Origin: Wyeomyia smithii
Lineage: Eukaryota > Arthropoda > Insecta > Diptera > Culicidae
Reading direction: 5' to 3'
DNA: 64,000 bases
Assembly: GCF_029784165.1 (NCBI RefSeq)
Contig: NC_073696.1
Coordinates: 157,517,182-157,581,181 of the forward strand
The translations under genes and the position numbers were made by a program. Shown here piece after piece: positions 40,589 to 52,233 of this stretch (its first letter is position 1; the number at the start of each line of letters is the position of its first letter). Under the pieces are notes generated by a model. The model searched no databases, was not told the DNA's origin, and saw only the letters and a program-made list of their open reading frames with translations.

Positions 40589-41320
40589 CTACTCCTAGAA
40601 AATCATTCAAAACTCTTAAATTTGTACTGTCCAAAATGTATTAAAAAAAATTAGAAGACATATATTTTGGACATCATTTTGATCTGTGAAACCAAAAAAA
40701 AGAGCGGCAAATTTTTGACAGCTCATTGTTTATTGTCTTTATCAGATTGAAGTTACTTTGGTGTTATATAAATTCAAAAAAGATTACGCAAAGAAAAACT
40801 ACTCAGATTTTGAAGCTCTGTGAGTATTTTGTACCCTTATATTATTCCCCTCACTACGCCGCTGCATGTTTTTTAAAGTTGAAAATGAATCGTTCAATAG
40901 GTACCACGTAGACACTACATCAATTGGTGGTCAGTATACAAAAAAAGCGTTATATATATAAGCGATATATCAATGGTTCCCTTCTTTAAAGAGTAAGAAA
41001 CACTTCATTAAATGCGTTAAAATATATTAAAAATATCAGATGTCCAAAATATATGCAAGAATATCTCAGGTGTCCAAAATATATTTTGGACAATGTCCAC
41101 TATATCCGCCTGTCCAAAATATATTTAAAGTACCTTTCGAAAATTATGTTTTATTAGAAACATCTCCTGATAATATTGTGGGGTGTCATGCTCATTTGAT
41201 TAATGAAACTTGTGGTATTGTTTGCATGCTTTCAGATACCATTTTAATGCTTATTTGATAGAGATATTTACAATTTCATCTGAATGACTCCTTAGCCTGT
41301 CCAAAATACATGATTTACCC
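40589..41320. repeat. Right part of the TA-flanked element with TGTCCAAAATATAT words
   Basis: After the right I-type duplication the interrupted transposon resumes. TGTCCAAAATATAT or its complement is at about 40628, 40661, 41041, 41071 (a 22 bp palindrome to 41092), 41111 and 41298; two more are at 34161 and 34179. No coding sequence is supported; a 72-codon ORF at 41040-41258 consists partly of these repeats. Confidence 0.7.
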
Positions 41321-41930
41321 TAATGTATAGAATATAAGAAAACATTGTATTATTATAACTGTAGTCTACATTTGCTTGACGAAATAAATAAATAAATTAT
41401 AGAATTCAGTTTTTTTTTTTGAATCCGTGTCATCTATGGAAATGTGACATAATTATCAATAATTTGCTTGAAAGTAGAAAAATATTCAAAAGCTAGAGAA
41501 GTCATGAAAAAGAAAAATGCATAGCAAAGAAGGTTTTTTTTTCTTCATCTATAATTTATTTGACACGGCACAAATACAATTTAATGTTTAACGGCGCCAA
41601 TTATATCTGGTAGCTTACTTTCTAAAGTATCTTAATAACTAAAAGCAAATTCTTTATCCTCGCTCCCGACTACGAGCTGAAACTAAATCTAACTTAAAGC
41701 TAGAGTGTTTTGCATTAAAAGCACTGATTTGTTGTTTTGTGGATTTCTATCGCCATAGGTAAGCAGCCTATTGAATATGTTCTGCTGCTGGGCCAAGATA
41801 TTGCGGACTGGCATATTGGGTTGTATCCCTCGGGACCTGAGAGTATCGTGCGGGTCTAGTTGCTGTTTCCGGATCCGGGGTCTTAACGTGTTCTTGTCGT
41901 TTGGTTGGATGTAGGCGGAAGGGAATAGGA

Positions 41931-44900
41931 TTAAACTGGGGCCTGGATGGATTTCAGGAAAACGTATATAAGGGACATGTAGGGTAGGTCACGGCTCGCC
42001 AAGACATCACGAACAGGAACAGCCGGCTGTCTACCCTCGGCCTGCAGGGAAGCTATTAATTTAGACCTGGCGTCACGGTGTACAGGGCATGACCAAACCA
42101 CATGCTCTATGTCGTGATAACCTTCACCACAGGCACAGGTACCACTTTCCCCGAGCCCAACACGACGGAGATGCGCGTCAAATCTATAGTGATTGGACAT
42201 AAGCCGGGACATCACGCAAATGAAATCCCGACCTACATCCAACCCCTTGAACCACGGGTTCGTCGACACCTTGGGGATTATGGAATGTAACCACCTTCCC
42301 AGTTCCCCTCTGGTCCAAGCATTTTGCCAACTGATGATCGTATTCTGACGTACAAGTGCGAAAAATTCATTAAAGGCAACTGGTCTTTCATAAATATCAC
42401 CGTTTGTTGCGCCCACCTTAGCCAAAGAGTCCGCTTTCTCATTGCCTGGTATCGAGCAGTGAGAAGGGACCCACGCTAAGGTAATCTGAAACGATTTTTC
42501 GGATAAAGCACTCAGATGTTCCCGTATTTTCCCCAGGAAATACGGAGAGTGCTTAACATCTTTCATCGATCGGAGAGCCTCAATGGAACTGAGACTGTCC
42601 GTAAAGATGAAATAATGGTCCTTGGGCATTTTTTCGATAATCCCTAGAGTGTACTGAATTGCAGCTAATTCTGCGACGTAAACAGAAGCAGGATTATCGA
42701 GTTTATGGGAGACGGTTAAATTGTTTTTGAAAATACCGAAGCCAGTGGACCCATCAAGAAGTGATCCGTCAGTGTAGAACATATTGTTGCAGTTGATGCT
42801 TCGATATTTATTGGAAAAAATTTTGGGGATCTGCTGCACGCGTAAATGATCCGGGATTCCACGAGTTTCTTCTATCATGGATGTATCGAAAAACACAGTA
42901 GAATCAGAAGTATTTGATAAGTTGACACGATTTGGAATATTCGAAGAAGGGTTAATATTTTGGGACATGTGATGGAAATACAATGTCATAAAACGGGTTT
43001 GAGAATTAAGTTCGATTAACCTTTCAAAATTTTCAATCACGGGACGGTTCAAGACCTCACATTTGATAAGAATACGAGAAGACAGGCTCCAGAAGCGGTT
43101 TTTCAATGGTAGTACTCCAGCTTAGACCTCCAAACTCATCGTATGTGTCGACTGCATGCAACCTAAGGCGATACGCAAACAACGATATTGTATTCGCTCC
43201 AGTTTGATCAAATGTGTGTTTGCTGCGAAGCGGAAGCAGAAACACCCGTATTCAATAACAGACAATATCGTTGTTTGGTAAAGCCTTATAAGGTCTCCTG
43301 GATGGGCTCCCCACCATTGTCCGGTTATTGTACGAAGAAAATTCACTCTTTGTTGACATTTTTTCATCAGATACCTCACGTGACAACCCCAGGTGCCTTT
43401 AGAGTCGAACCAGACACCAAGATATTTGTGTACCAAAACCTGAGAAATCATTTTACCCATTAATTGTGTTTGAAGCTGAGCAGGTTCATGCTTCCTAGAA
43501 AAAACTACTATCTCAGTCTTCTCCGGAGAGAATTCGATACCTAGCTGTAAAGCCCAAGCAGACAAATTGTCCAAGGTATCTTGCAATGGTCCTTGCAAAT
43601 CGGCAGCTTTGGCTCCTGTAACAGAGATTACCCTGTCGTCTGCAAGTTGTCTTATCGTGCATGAATTTGCCAGACATTCGTCGATGTCATTTACATAAAA
43701 GTTGTAAAGAAGGGGGCTTAAACATGAGCCCTGGGGAAGACCCATGTAGTTAATGCGAAAAGTTGCCAAATCGCCGTGCGTAAAATGCATGTGCTTTTCG
43801 GACAACAAATTGTGCAAAAAATTGTTTAAAATTGGAGAAAATCCTTGTCGGTGAAGTTTACCCGAAAGAATGTCAATAGAAACGGAATCAAAAGCCCCCT
43901 TAATGTCCAAGAACGCAGACGCCATTTGTTCTTTGCGAGCATACGCCAGCTGAATATCTGTTGAAAGCAACGCAAGACAATCATTCGTCCCTTTGGCACG
44001 GCGGAAGCCAAATAGAGTATCCGATAGTAGGCCATTTGATTCGACCCAATGGTCTAAACGACGGAGTATCATTTGTTCCATCAATTTCCGGATACAGGAT
44101 AGCATTGCAATCGGCCTATAAGAGTTGTGATCAGAAGCTGGTTTCCCTGGTTTTTGGATGGCGATCACCTTCACTTGCCTCCAATCCTGCGGTACAATGT
44201 TTTGCTCCAGGAACTTATTGAACAAGTTCAACAAGCGCCTCTTGGCATTGCCGGGTAGATTCTTCAACAAGTTGAATTTGATTCTATCTAACCCAGGCAC
44301 GATATTGTTACAGGACAGGAGAACAACTGAAAATTCTGCCATCGTAAAAGGTGATTCTATCGCGTCGTGGCCCGGAGACGCATCGCGAACAATATTTTGC
44401 TCAGGAACAGAGTCCGGTCATACTTTCCTGGCAAAATCAAATATCCACCTACTTGAAGACTCCTCGCTTTCGTTGACCGTTACGCGTTTCCGCATTCTTC
44501 GGGCTGTGTTCCAGAGAGTGCTCATCGATGTCTCCCTCGACGTCTTGTTCACGAACCGACGCCAATATCCGCGTTTCTTTGTTTAGCCAAGCTTTTAAGC
44601 TTGGTATCAAACTCCGAATACCGTAAATAGTCGCCAGGTATACCTCCCTTCTGGTAGGCCAAAAACGCGTCGGATCTTTGCGTGTAGACATCGGAGCACT
44701 CTTGGTCCCACCACGGAGTGGGAGGCCGTTCTTTAATCGTTACGCCGGGATATTTCTTCGTTTGGGCTTGCAACGCGGCGTCGAGAATCAAGCCCGTGAG
44801 GAGGTTGTATTCTTCAAGTGGTGGATGATGTTGAATCGAATCGACCGCTTTTGAAATCATTTCCTCGTATAACTTCCAATCGACATTCCGTGTGAGGTCA

Positions 44901-45631
44901 TACGGAATGTCAACTGGTCGCATGCGAGTTGACCCGTTATTAATTGAAATAAGAATAGGCAAATGGTCGCTACCGTGAGGATCGAGGATTCCCTTCCATG
45001 TGCAATCCAACCGTAGCGACGTCGAACATAAGGATAGATCCAAAGCGCTTGGGCGCGCTGGAGGTTTCGGGATACGTGTCATTTCACCGTTGTTTAAAAT
45101 AGTCATGTCGAAGTCATCGCAAAGGTTATAGATTAAAGAGGAGCGGTTATCATTGTAAGGGGAACCCCAAGCCACGCCATGAGAGTTGAAGTCTCCCAAA
45201 ATCAAACGTGGTGAGGGAAGAAGTTCTATTAAATCAAAGAGCAGCCGTTGCCCAACCTGTGCTCTGGGAGGAAGTTGAGGCAATACAAAACTCTTTACCT
45301 TGTATTGTCATTTGACATGCGACAACTTCGATGCCTGGAATCGAGGGGAAGTTAATAGAAAAAAAGAATAGCACTTTTTAATCCCTAAAAGTACTCCTCC
45401 ATATGGGGTGTCTCGATCAAGGCGAATAATATTAAAATCATGGAAGTTGAGATCAATATTTGAAGTAAGCCAAGTTTCACAAAGGGAAAATGCATCGCAT
45501 TTGTTTTTATTTATCAAAACTTTAAACGAATCAATTTTTGGTAAAATACTTCTACAATTCCACTGTAAGACAGAGATAGAATCCTTCATATACGCAGTTG
45601 AATTAGGCATCGAAGGATACAATCGCTGCAA
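41931..45631 (-). pseudogene. I-type ORF2, copy 2, in four frames
   Basis: Frames in order: 45631-45308 (QWNCRSILPK, LCETWLTSN), 45283-44549 (LILGDFNSHGVAWGS, SDHLPILISI), a shifted linker, 44342-43122 (RT with DIKGAFDSV, GLPQGSCLSP, catalytic LADD) and 43106-41931 (RNase H with FYTDGSLLD, AELAAIQYT, FTDSLSSIE, WVPSHCSIPGNEKAD; then CACGEGYHDIEHVVWSC). Catalytic residues of all three domains survive, yet at least three frame breaks separate them. Confidence 0.87.
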
Positions 45632-46977
45632 GGAGGGGCCATTGGGCAGTCAACTGCTTCAAAAATGATCTAACTGTTGGGAGGAATGCTGTAAGAAAAA
45701 TTTTAATTGGATCGGGTACATTGAAAGTTTCAAAAATCCAGTCCACAATGTCAGAAAATTTCTCTAATCCAGAGTATGTTTCATCAACTGGGAGTGCAAA
45801 AGGAACAACTGGGGTTTTAGATGTTCCTGGCAGTGCTGGGAACTCCTTCTGGGACTTTATATTTGCAAGCCCAGGAGGAGTTTGCTTCGGTTTTTCCGCA
45901 GCACTGTTTGGTTTGTTTGTAACTTTCATTTCCCTTTGAGAAATCTTAGGACCTTTTCTGGGAAGTTCAGGAGAGGAAATATTTTTCCTCTTTCTAGACT
46001 CCCCAGGATTGGTGTAAGATGTTCCCGCTGGTGAATCGTCAGAATCGGTTTCATCAGAGAACAACAGATCAAAAGGGTTTGATGTAATGGGAGAAGTGGT
46101 GGTTTGATGTAATGGGAGAAGTGGTCTTCTTCAGCATCTCAGCGTAAGAACGCTTCGAACGCTCTTTGAGAGACCTCTTTATTTTATCCCTGCGCTACAT
46201 GTACACCGCACATGTCGAGAGCTCATGCTGACTCTCCCCACAGTGAATGCATTTTTTAGCATTTTTACTGCAGGAATCATCCGCATGATTATCCCCACAC
46301 TTGCCACAACGTGCCTTATTGCAGCAGTAGGCGGCGGTGTGGCCTAACTGCTTACAATTCAGGCAGTTCATGACGCGAGGCACATATAATCGCACAGGGA
46401 GACGAACCCGGTGGATCGAGACGTGGCTTTGTAGCGCTGACCCGGCGAACGTAACTCGAAACGAGTCTGACGGAGTGTATACTGTTTTGCCACCGATGAT
46501 CGCAGCAGTCGAGCACCTTTACATCGGGGCATGTTTTGTTCTTAAAGCACCCTTTGGCACTTTCCAATATACACTCGACGGACAGACTCAAATCGGTTAT
46601 GACACCGTCGATCTCCACGTCTCGTGCGGGTATGTAAACGCGATACTCGCGTGTGAAGAGCTCAGAGCAGGCTATATCGTTGGCCTCTTTCAGGTTACTG
46701 ACCACGACACGGAGCTTGTTAGGCCGGACCTTGGAAATTTCGGTCACGCCCTTGTACTCCTTCGTCAGGTCTTTAGAAATCTGCAAGAGGTTCAACTGTT
46801 TCTATTTCGGTCCCGCCTTTAGCCGAAAATAAACAGTATAGCTGCCCTGGGCTCCGTCTGGGTAAAGCCTGGGGCGAGGGGGGACTGAAGAATGAACAGG
46901 GGAGGGGGTAACAGAAGGGTCAGGGTCAGAGGGGTTCGGGGATGGTGGCGCGGGAGACGAGGGATCTACATCCATCA
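45600..46977 (-). pseudogene. I-type ORF1, copy 2, broken
   Basis: The start (complement of about 46975-46977) gives MDVDPSSPAPPSPNPSDPDP, then RPRLYPDGAQGSYTVYFR and a stop after KAGPK. Further frames: LLQISKDLTKEYKGVTEISK, ELFTREYRVYIPARDVEI (46795-46352), the zinc knuckles CLNCKQLGHTAAYC, CGKCGDNHADDSC and CIHCGESQHELSTC, then the C-terminal frame 46064-45603. A 25 bp tandem duplication (TTTGATGTAATGGGAGAAGT..., 46079-46124) disrupts the region after the knuckles. Confidence 0.82.
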
Positions 46978-47143
46978 GAATGGAGCAAAGAATGTTATCG
47001 GATATGTTTTAACTTAGAATTGAAAAGTATTTCAAGTACAATCCAAACGATAAACCTTTGGGCGATTATTACCGAATCCACCTGCGGGTAATTCATATAT
47101 CAATAATGTATTTTACAACGTCAAAGTACAGCAATCGTCATTT

Positions 47144-47373
47144 TTTTTAACCTATCGTTTATTTGACACGACACAAATACAATTTAATGTTTAACGGCGC
47201 CAATTATATCTGATGACTTGAAATCTTTAAGCAAATTTTTTAGCCCCGCTGCCGACTACGAGCAGAAATTAAGTTTATCTTAAAACTAGCATATATTTTT
47301 CAATCAATGTTTTGTAGTTGAATGGTCGTCTGATGATCGTCGAATGGCCATGGATATGCAGCATGTATGGATT
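47144..47373 (-). mobile_element. I-type element, copy 3: 230 bp 5'-truncated 3' end with 14 bp duplication
   Basis: Only the 3' UTR end is present (minus strand: CTCGTAGTCGGCAGCGGGG, ... TTGTGTCGTGTCAAATAAAC). AGCAATCGTCATTT flanks it at 47130-47143 and 47374-47387. It inserted upstream of copy 2's ORF1, and the right duplication directly touches the tail of the next non-LTR element. Confidence 0.85.
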
Positions 47374-47387
47374 AGCAATCGTCATTT

Positions 47388-49519
47388 GTTATTTGTTATT
47401 TGTTATTTATTGTTAATTCATCCGACAATAACCGTCTTAATGAATGAAATTTAAAAACTACCTTAACCTAACAGATGAAAATTAATTAAAATAGTCTAGC
47501 TGCGAGTAATTTCCGCTTGTAGAGAATAGATGAACTTCCAAAATCAAAAAATTGACCCGTTTTGTTGAAGGTGCGTATAATTCTGGTGACTGGCTCAAAA
47601 TACCCGAACACAGAACGATGGAACGGCGTTGCTTGCTCAAAAGATCCGGGGAGTCAATTTCTCCAAGAATTACTTTGGCTGCAACCATTGCTTGCTGCAT
47701 TTTTCTTCTTTTTTCAAGGGTAGCAATTCCTAATAGATTGCAACGGAGTTCGTACGGTGGAAGATTCAGCCTGCCCGTCCAAGGAAATCTACGGAGTGCG
47801 AATCGAACAAAGCGCTTCTGTAGCCGTTCAATCCTGTCAATCCAGGTGGTTTGATATGGGACCCACACTGCAGCAGACGATTCCACAATGGATCTTACTA
47901 ATGCAAAGTACAACGATTTTAAACAATGCACATCAGTGAAATTTTTTGAGACTTTCATCAGAAATTCCAGTTGACGACTAGCACGATCAATAATATTGGC
48001 TCGATGTGGCCCGAATGTCAATTTTTCGTCAAGCAGTACACCAAGGTCATTAATTTCGTTGACACGAGCTAGAGGTTTACGTCCAATTGTATATGTAGCT
48101 TTTATAGGATTGCTACCACGATGAAACGAAATAACAGCACATTTATTGACACTGATGACCATTAGATATTTTTGGCACCAATACTCAAATATATCCAATA
48201 ACTCTTGCAGCTTTTGACAGTCGGATAATTTTTCAACAACCACAAAATTTTTTAAATCATCAGTGAAGAAAAGCTTACAACCAATCCCAAGATGAGCTGC
48301 GACATCATTGAAATACAATACAAATAGAAGTGGCCCAAGGTTACTCCCTTGAGGAACACCAGATGTGTTTGTAAATTGTCGGGATGAGTTGGATCCAAGT
48401 TTAACGCTCAGACTTCTATCACAAAGGTATGATTGCATCCATTGAACCAGGCTTTCGGAGACACCCATCCTCGAAAGTTTGCTGAGTAGAATGCAGCTTT
48501 CAAATCCGTATATACAGCATCAACCTGTTTTCCATTTTCAATGTGAGAGATACAATTCGAGACGAAGTAAAGCAGGTTAGTTGTCACAGAACGACTAGGA
48601 TAGAAACCATGTTGATCGGTAGAAATGCTACTTTTTGTGTGAAACAGCAGGGATTACTAAGGATTGATTCAAACAATTTCGAGCAGGCGCTTAGTGATGT
48701 GATGCCACGATAGTTGGTAACATCTTGTCTATTTCCTTTTTTGAATACCGGAAAAATATGCGAGCTTTTCCAAAGAGCGGGGAACTTGCATTGTTGTAAG
48801 GACAAGTTGAATATTTTTGCCAGTGGTTTTGCGAGTTCATTTATGCATCTTTTGAAGATGATAGCATGTTTACCATCAGGCCCAGGAGCATTGGATGTCT
48901 TAAGTGATTTAGCCGCCTTTAGTAGCAATTCCTTGGTTATCTCAGGAACATCAGCTGAAATAGTATTCATTGGGACATCAGAAGCGGCAAGTACAGCTTC
49001 GTCAGAAGTTGCCATGGTTGTATTATAAACACTAGAAAAGTGATCAGCAAACAATTCGCATTTCGTTAGCGGCTCAATAGTTGATTTATCGCCTAAATAA
49101 ACTTTTGCTGGGATTCCATCATTATTTTTTCGCTTCGTTTTAACAAATTGCCAGAATTTCTTTTGGTTTCGGCGGAGGTTACTTTGTATGCTAGTAACAT
49201 GTTGTCTATACAGTTGTGTGTTTAACCTACGGCACAATTCGCTTCATACTTAAAGTTGTTTCTGGTGAGTGGTGTACGAAGTTTGCGGTAGTGACGTTGA
49301 CAAGCATTGAGTTCGCGCTTAAGTAAACGTATGGTAGGATTTCCCCACGGGGGCTTCAATTGCCTACGCATAGCAGGAGCATTTGCAGTTAACCACTGTA
49401 GCAGAACCTCCACAAACCTCAATACGACATCATCGATATCAGCACTGACAAATAAACTGTTCATGGTACATCTTTCTAATAGGAATGCAATAACGTTAGC
49501 GTATATGTGTTGCTTGTAA
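47388..49519 (-). mobile_element. Non-LTR element E with (ATAACAA)n tail
   Basis: The minus-strand 3' terminus is ATAACAAATAACAAATAACA (47388-47410 region); RT and the linker run up to 49519, where a MITE lies. The endonuclease is not seen. Jockey/CR1-like. Distinct from element 1 and families A and D by sequence, closest to element 1 in the thumb region. Confidence 0.8.
47482..49519 (-). pseudogene. Reverse transcriptase of non-LTR element E, FTDD active site
   Basis: Frames: 49519-49222 (IYANVIAFLLERC..., LKPPWGNPTIRLLKRELNAC), 49237-48584 (NLRRNQKKFWQFVKTK, KSLKTSNAPGPDGKHA, DVTNYRGITSLSACSKLFES), a shifted and partly missing fingers/palm part with stops (48580-48470), then 48468-47482 (SGVPQGSNLGPLLFVLYFND, catalytic FTDDLKNF, INDLGVLLDEKLTF, RIERLQKRFVRFALRRFPW). 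The active site has Thr in place of Ala of YADD/FADD; both Asp residues remain. At least two frame breaks. Confidence 0.82.
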
Positions 49520-49527
49520 GGAACAAC

Positions 49528-49779
49528 TAGGGATGGGCTAATAGCTTAAAGCCGTTCATATGAACCGGTTCATTTGAAAAAAAAAAAAGCAAGCGAGCGA
49601 GCGGCTGTCCTAATTGAACCACGGTTCTTCAAGCGCACAAAATTTTATCGCAATAGAAACAGAAGTTTACCGAAACATCACGATCATGCAAGTTTACTTG
49701 CAAATCATTGTCCATATTAGCCTGCTCGGAGTTGTGAATGACCGGTTCAGAAACGTTCTTTGAAGTTTGCACATCCCCA
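49528..49779. mobile_element. hAT-like MITE, diverged
   Basis: 252 bp with left end TAGGGATGGGCTAATAGCTT and right end (reversed) TGGGGATGTGCAAACTTCAA, an imperfect inverted repeat. Flanks GGAACAAC (49520-49527) and AGAACAAT (49780-49787) agree at 6 of 8 positions. It contains a GGTTCATATGAACCGGTTCA palindrome and a poly(A) run. No ORF. Confidence 0.58.
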
Positions 49780-49787
49780 AGAACAAT

Positions 49788-50430
49788 TGCTTAGCAAATC
49801 AACACACCTTTGATGATGTAACCTCGAAGCATTGCACTTTTGATAGAAAAGCAAACTAACTTACACATTTTTAGTCCTGATGAAGAATATTTCAAAAAAG
49901 TGAACACTTATCTTTAATCTGGTGTCATCACGCCTGGCAAAATTCGTTGAATTGAAACACCGGCGTCAATATGCATCGTATGTGTGTTGCTTGACAACCA
50001 TGTGTTGCCATTATACACACACCTATACATTTTTTCACTAGTGCTTGATCGCATTATATTTATGGCGATTTTCAACATTATCACTGATATTACACTTTTA
50101 ATTCACTATTTTATTACAACACTCGTCTTGCCAAACACTCCAAACATTAAATCTATATTTTAGCACTACTTGAAACAAATATTTTTAATAAAAAAGCCCT
50201 TATCGAAATAACACTTCTATGGCAGTTGAGAGTGCTGCCAGCTCTCTAAAGCGAGCCGGGACAACCGCTTCGGTAAACTCACGTATGAAAGTTTTAGTTA
50301 TAAAGCGGAATAGGACGTCCGCAGCTGGTATCCAGCGATGAACATACATTTTGCGAATGACGCGAAAAATGTGACTTGTTATGTGCGAAATTTGAACCCT
50401 AACCAAAAAAAAAACATAGATGAACAAAAA
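49788..50430. other. Unassigned noncoding interval, possibly gypsy-3 5' LTR/leader
   Basis: No gene is seen. It holds the 19 bp word shared with 29814-29832 (at 50246-50264). Its position just before gag of gypsy remnant 3 makes an LTR or leader plausible, but no LTR pair was found. Confidence 0.35.
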
Positions 50431-50552
50431 AAAACCCGCAAAGTGCTAACAGTTTCGTGCGGACACAGCTTCTGAAAAGATTGAGGAACGAGGAAATTGT
50501 TTAAACAGCCAGAACGTATGGACATGCAGCGAACTTCATAGTACAGACTGCA

Positions 50553-50954
50553 ATGCGCGACGAAGCATATGACGCGGAAATTTCCACTGCAGAAGCAAAT
50601 ATATTCGAGGTAACCAACCGAAACACCTCGACCCGAACCGCAAACCATCCTGTTGCAGTCAGGAAACGCAAAAGCTTGAGTGATCGTGATAGTACAACAC
50701 TCACGAAAAGTCGTCAGCAGGACTATGGACAAGGTCGACGCTCTAGTTGTACGAAATGTAATTTGATGAGTCATAGAAACGGCATTTGTCCGGCTCTTCA
50801 GAAGAATTGCAAAAATTGTCATAAGCGAGGTCACTTTGCGGTGGCATGCCGGAATAGACGCGTACGTGCTATCCAATTGAAGCAAGACAATCTAGAGGGT
50901 GAGCTTTCCGAGGATGAGACACAGGAAGTAACTCAACAGGTACTAAAGAAATAG
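50553..50954 (+). pseudogene. gypsy-3 gag C-terminal part with two zinc knuckles
   Basis: 133 codons from an ATG; upstream gag sequence (50436-50552) is in other frames with stops. Two knuckles of irregular spacing: CTKCNLMSHRNGICPA and CKNCHKRGHFAVAC. An acidic tail (GELSEDETQEVTQQ) ends at 50952. RNA-binding capsid protein remnant. Confidence 0.75.
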
Positions 50955-51025
50955 ATCAAATTAGGGCTGTTGTTGAATTAAACGTATTTTGTTTTCTATT
51001 ATAGCACTCTCTTTGGATGACCTCT

Positions 51026-52233
51026 TGATAGAATGTAGTTTGGGATCATCGATCGATCCGGTTTTCAATTGACTCTGGCGCTGACGTGTATATCGTTTGC
51101 GGACAGAATGGGGAATGCTTGAAGCGTGAACTTGACGCACGCAAAGCGAAGATTAAGATGGTTGAAATGCCCAGCAGGAGGATACACGCGTATGGTTCTA
51201 CAGACCCAATGATTGTCGAATGCTCGTTTAAAGCCAAAATATCAGTAACGAACGCTATCAAATCATCAGTTGAGGCGACGTTCTATGTTATACGCAAAGG
51301 TCGTAGGTCACTCTTAGGCCGTTCAACAGCGAATGATTTAAGATTTCTACAGGTTGAGTCAGGTGTCAATAATTGCGAAATCTTAGATGACAACAACGAC
51401 TACAACAAGGTTCAAAAAGTGCCTGGAGTCACGGTCAAGTTTTGCGTAAATAAAGCGATCGCCCCGATGAAAAACGCGTACTTAAATGTACCAGCTGCAT
51501 ACAGGGAAGTCACCCGACAAAGGTTACATGCGATGGAATCGCGTGGAATAATCGAGAGAGTTACCTCGGCGCCCAGCTGGATCAGCGGAATGTCTGCTGT
51601 TCCAAAAGGAAAAAACGTTTTCAGGCTTGTTGTAACATGAGGGCTCCAAACAGAGCTAATAATCGAGTGTATTTTCGTCTACCCCTTGTCGAGGAAATGA
51701 AAGTTAAACTATATTGAGCCCAAATTTTCTCGAAACTTGATCTTTGTAACGCGTTTCACTACCTTGAACTTTCAAAGGAATCTAGGGACTCAACAACATT
51801 TTTAACGGAAGATGGAATGAACAGGTTTACCCGCCTCATGTTCGGAGTGAATTGTGTTCCTGAGGCATTTCAACGCGAGATGACGCGTATTTTGAAAGAC
51901 GTAAGCAATATCGTCGTCTTCATAGATCACATTCTAATATTCGCATAGACACTGGAAGAGTTCCATAAATCTGTGGCAAAGGTGCTTAAAATCCCGAAAG
52001 AAAATAACTTGACTCTCAACACCGGGAAATGTGAGTTCGACAAAACTAGTATTAAGTTCCTAGGTCACGAGGTAGACGCTGAAGGTTTTCATATAGAGGA
52101 CGAAAAGATCAGCAGCATCCGTAACATTCGAGAACCACCCACTCTTTCGAAGCTGAGAAGCTTTCTGGGACGGGCTTCGTTTGGCAGTCCATACTTACAG
52201 AACTTGCAAACAATTCAAGCGCTACAACCTTAA
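51026..52233 (+). pseudogene. gypsy-3 protease and reverse transcriptase, FIDH active site
   Basis: The protease has SIDSGADVYIV (51065-51098). A 184-codon frame to 51640 leads into RT (APSWISGMSAVPKGKNVF), then stops. A second frame shows LDLCNAFHYLEL, NRFTRLMFGVNCVPEAFQREM and VVFIDHILIF, where the second catalytic Asp of FIDD is His. 51973-52233 has LTLNTGKCEFDKTSIKFLGHEV and KLRSFLGRASF. RNase H (to about 52560) is fragmentary (LFISMDHQ-type region in shifted frames). Confidence 0.78.

Larger units (their letters stand above)
34152..41320. mobile_element. TA-flanked Tc1/mariner-type (possibly pogo) element, interrupted by the I-type element
   Basis: Tips are GGGTAGATAATATATTTTGG at left and, reversed, GGGTAAATCATGTATTTTGG at right, with TA at 34150-34151 and 41321-41322. 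Without the I-type element and its duplication it is about 1.08 kb. A short frame before the interruption (about 34380-34450) reads RGKPNVLQEAINL followed by a Lys/Thr run and stop, which resembles the start of pogo-type helix-turn-helix domains, but this is weak. The motif TGTCCAAAATATAT occurs eight times in both orientations near the ends and in the interior. No complete transposase. Confidence 0.65.
30824..41398 (+). mobile_element. Jockey/CR1-like non-LTR element A' (+), outer layer of a four-level nest
   Basis: Related to copies A/B but clearly diverged and on the other strand. Its own sequence is 30824-31044, 31569-34151 and 41321-41398. It ends with the family's tail (AGTCTACATTTGCTTGACGA then AAATAAAT units, 41365-41398). 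Removed insertions are a 524 bp hAT-like MITE and a TA-flanked transposon that itself carries a full I-type element. All frames are riddled with stops, so this is the oldest layer. Confidence 0.82.
41546..47129 (-). mobile_element. I-type non-LTR retrotransposon, copy 2 (inverted, decayed)
   Basis: Same family as copy 1 on the opposite strand, about 1 kb away. The 3' end is GCCGTGTCAAATAAATTATAG at 41546-41570 and ORF1 starts near 46977. Most of the 5' UTR is absent; only about 150 bp precede ORF1. It retains intact endonuclease and ORF1 motifs where copy 1 is damaged, and is therefore useful for reading copy 1's lesions. No target duplication was identified. Confidence 0.85.
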
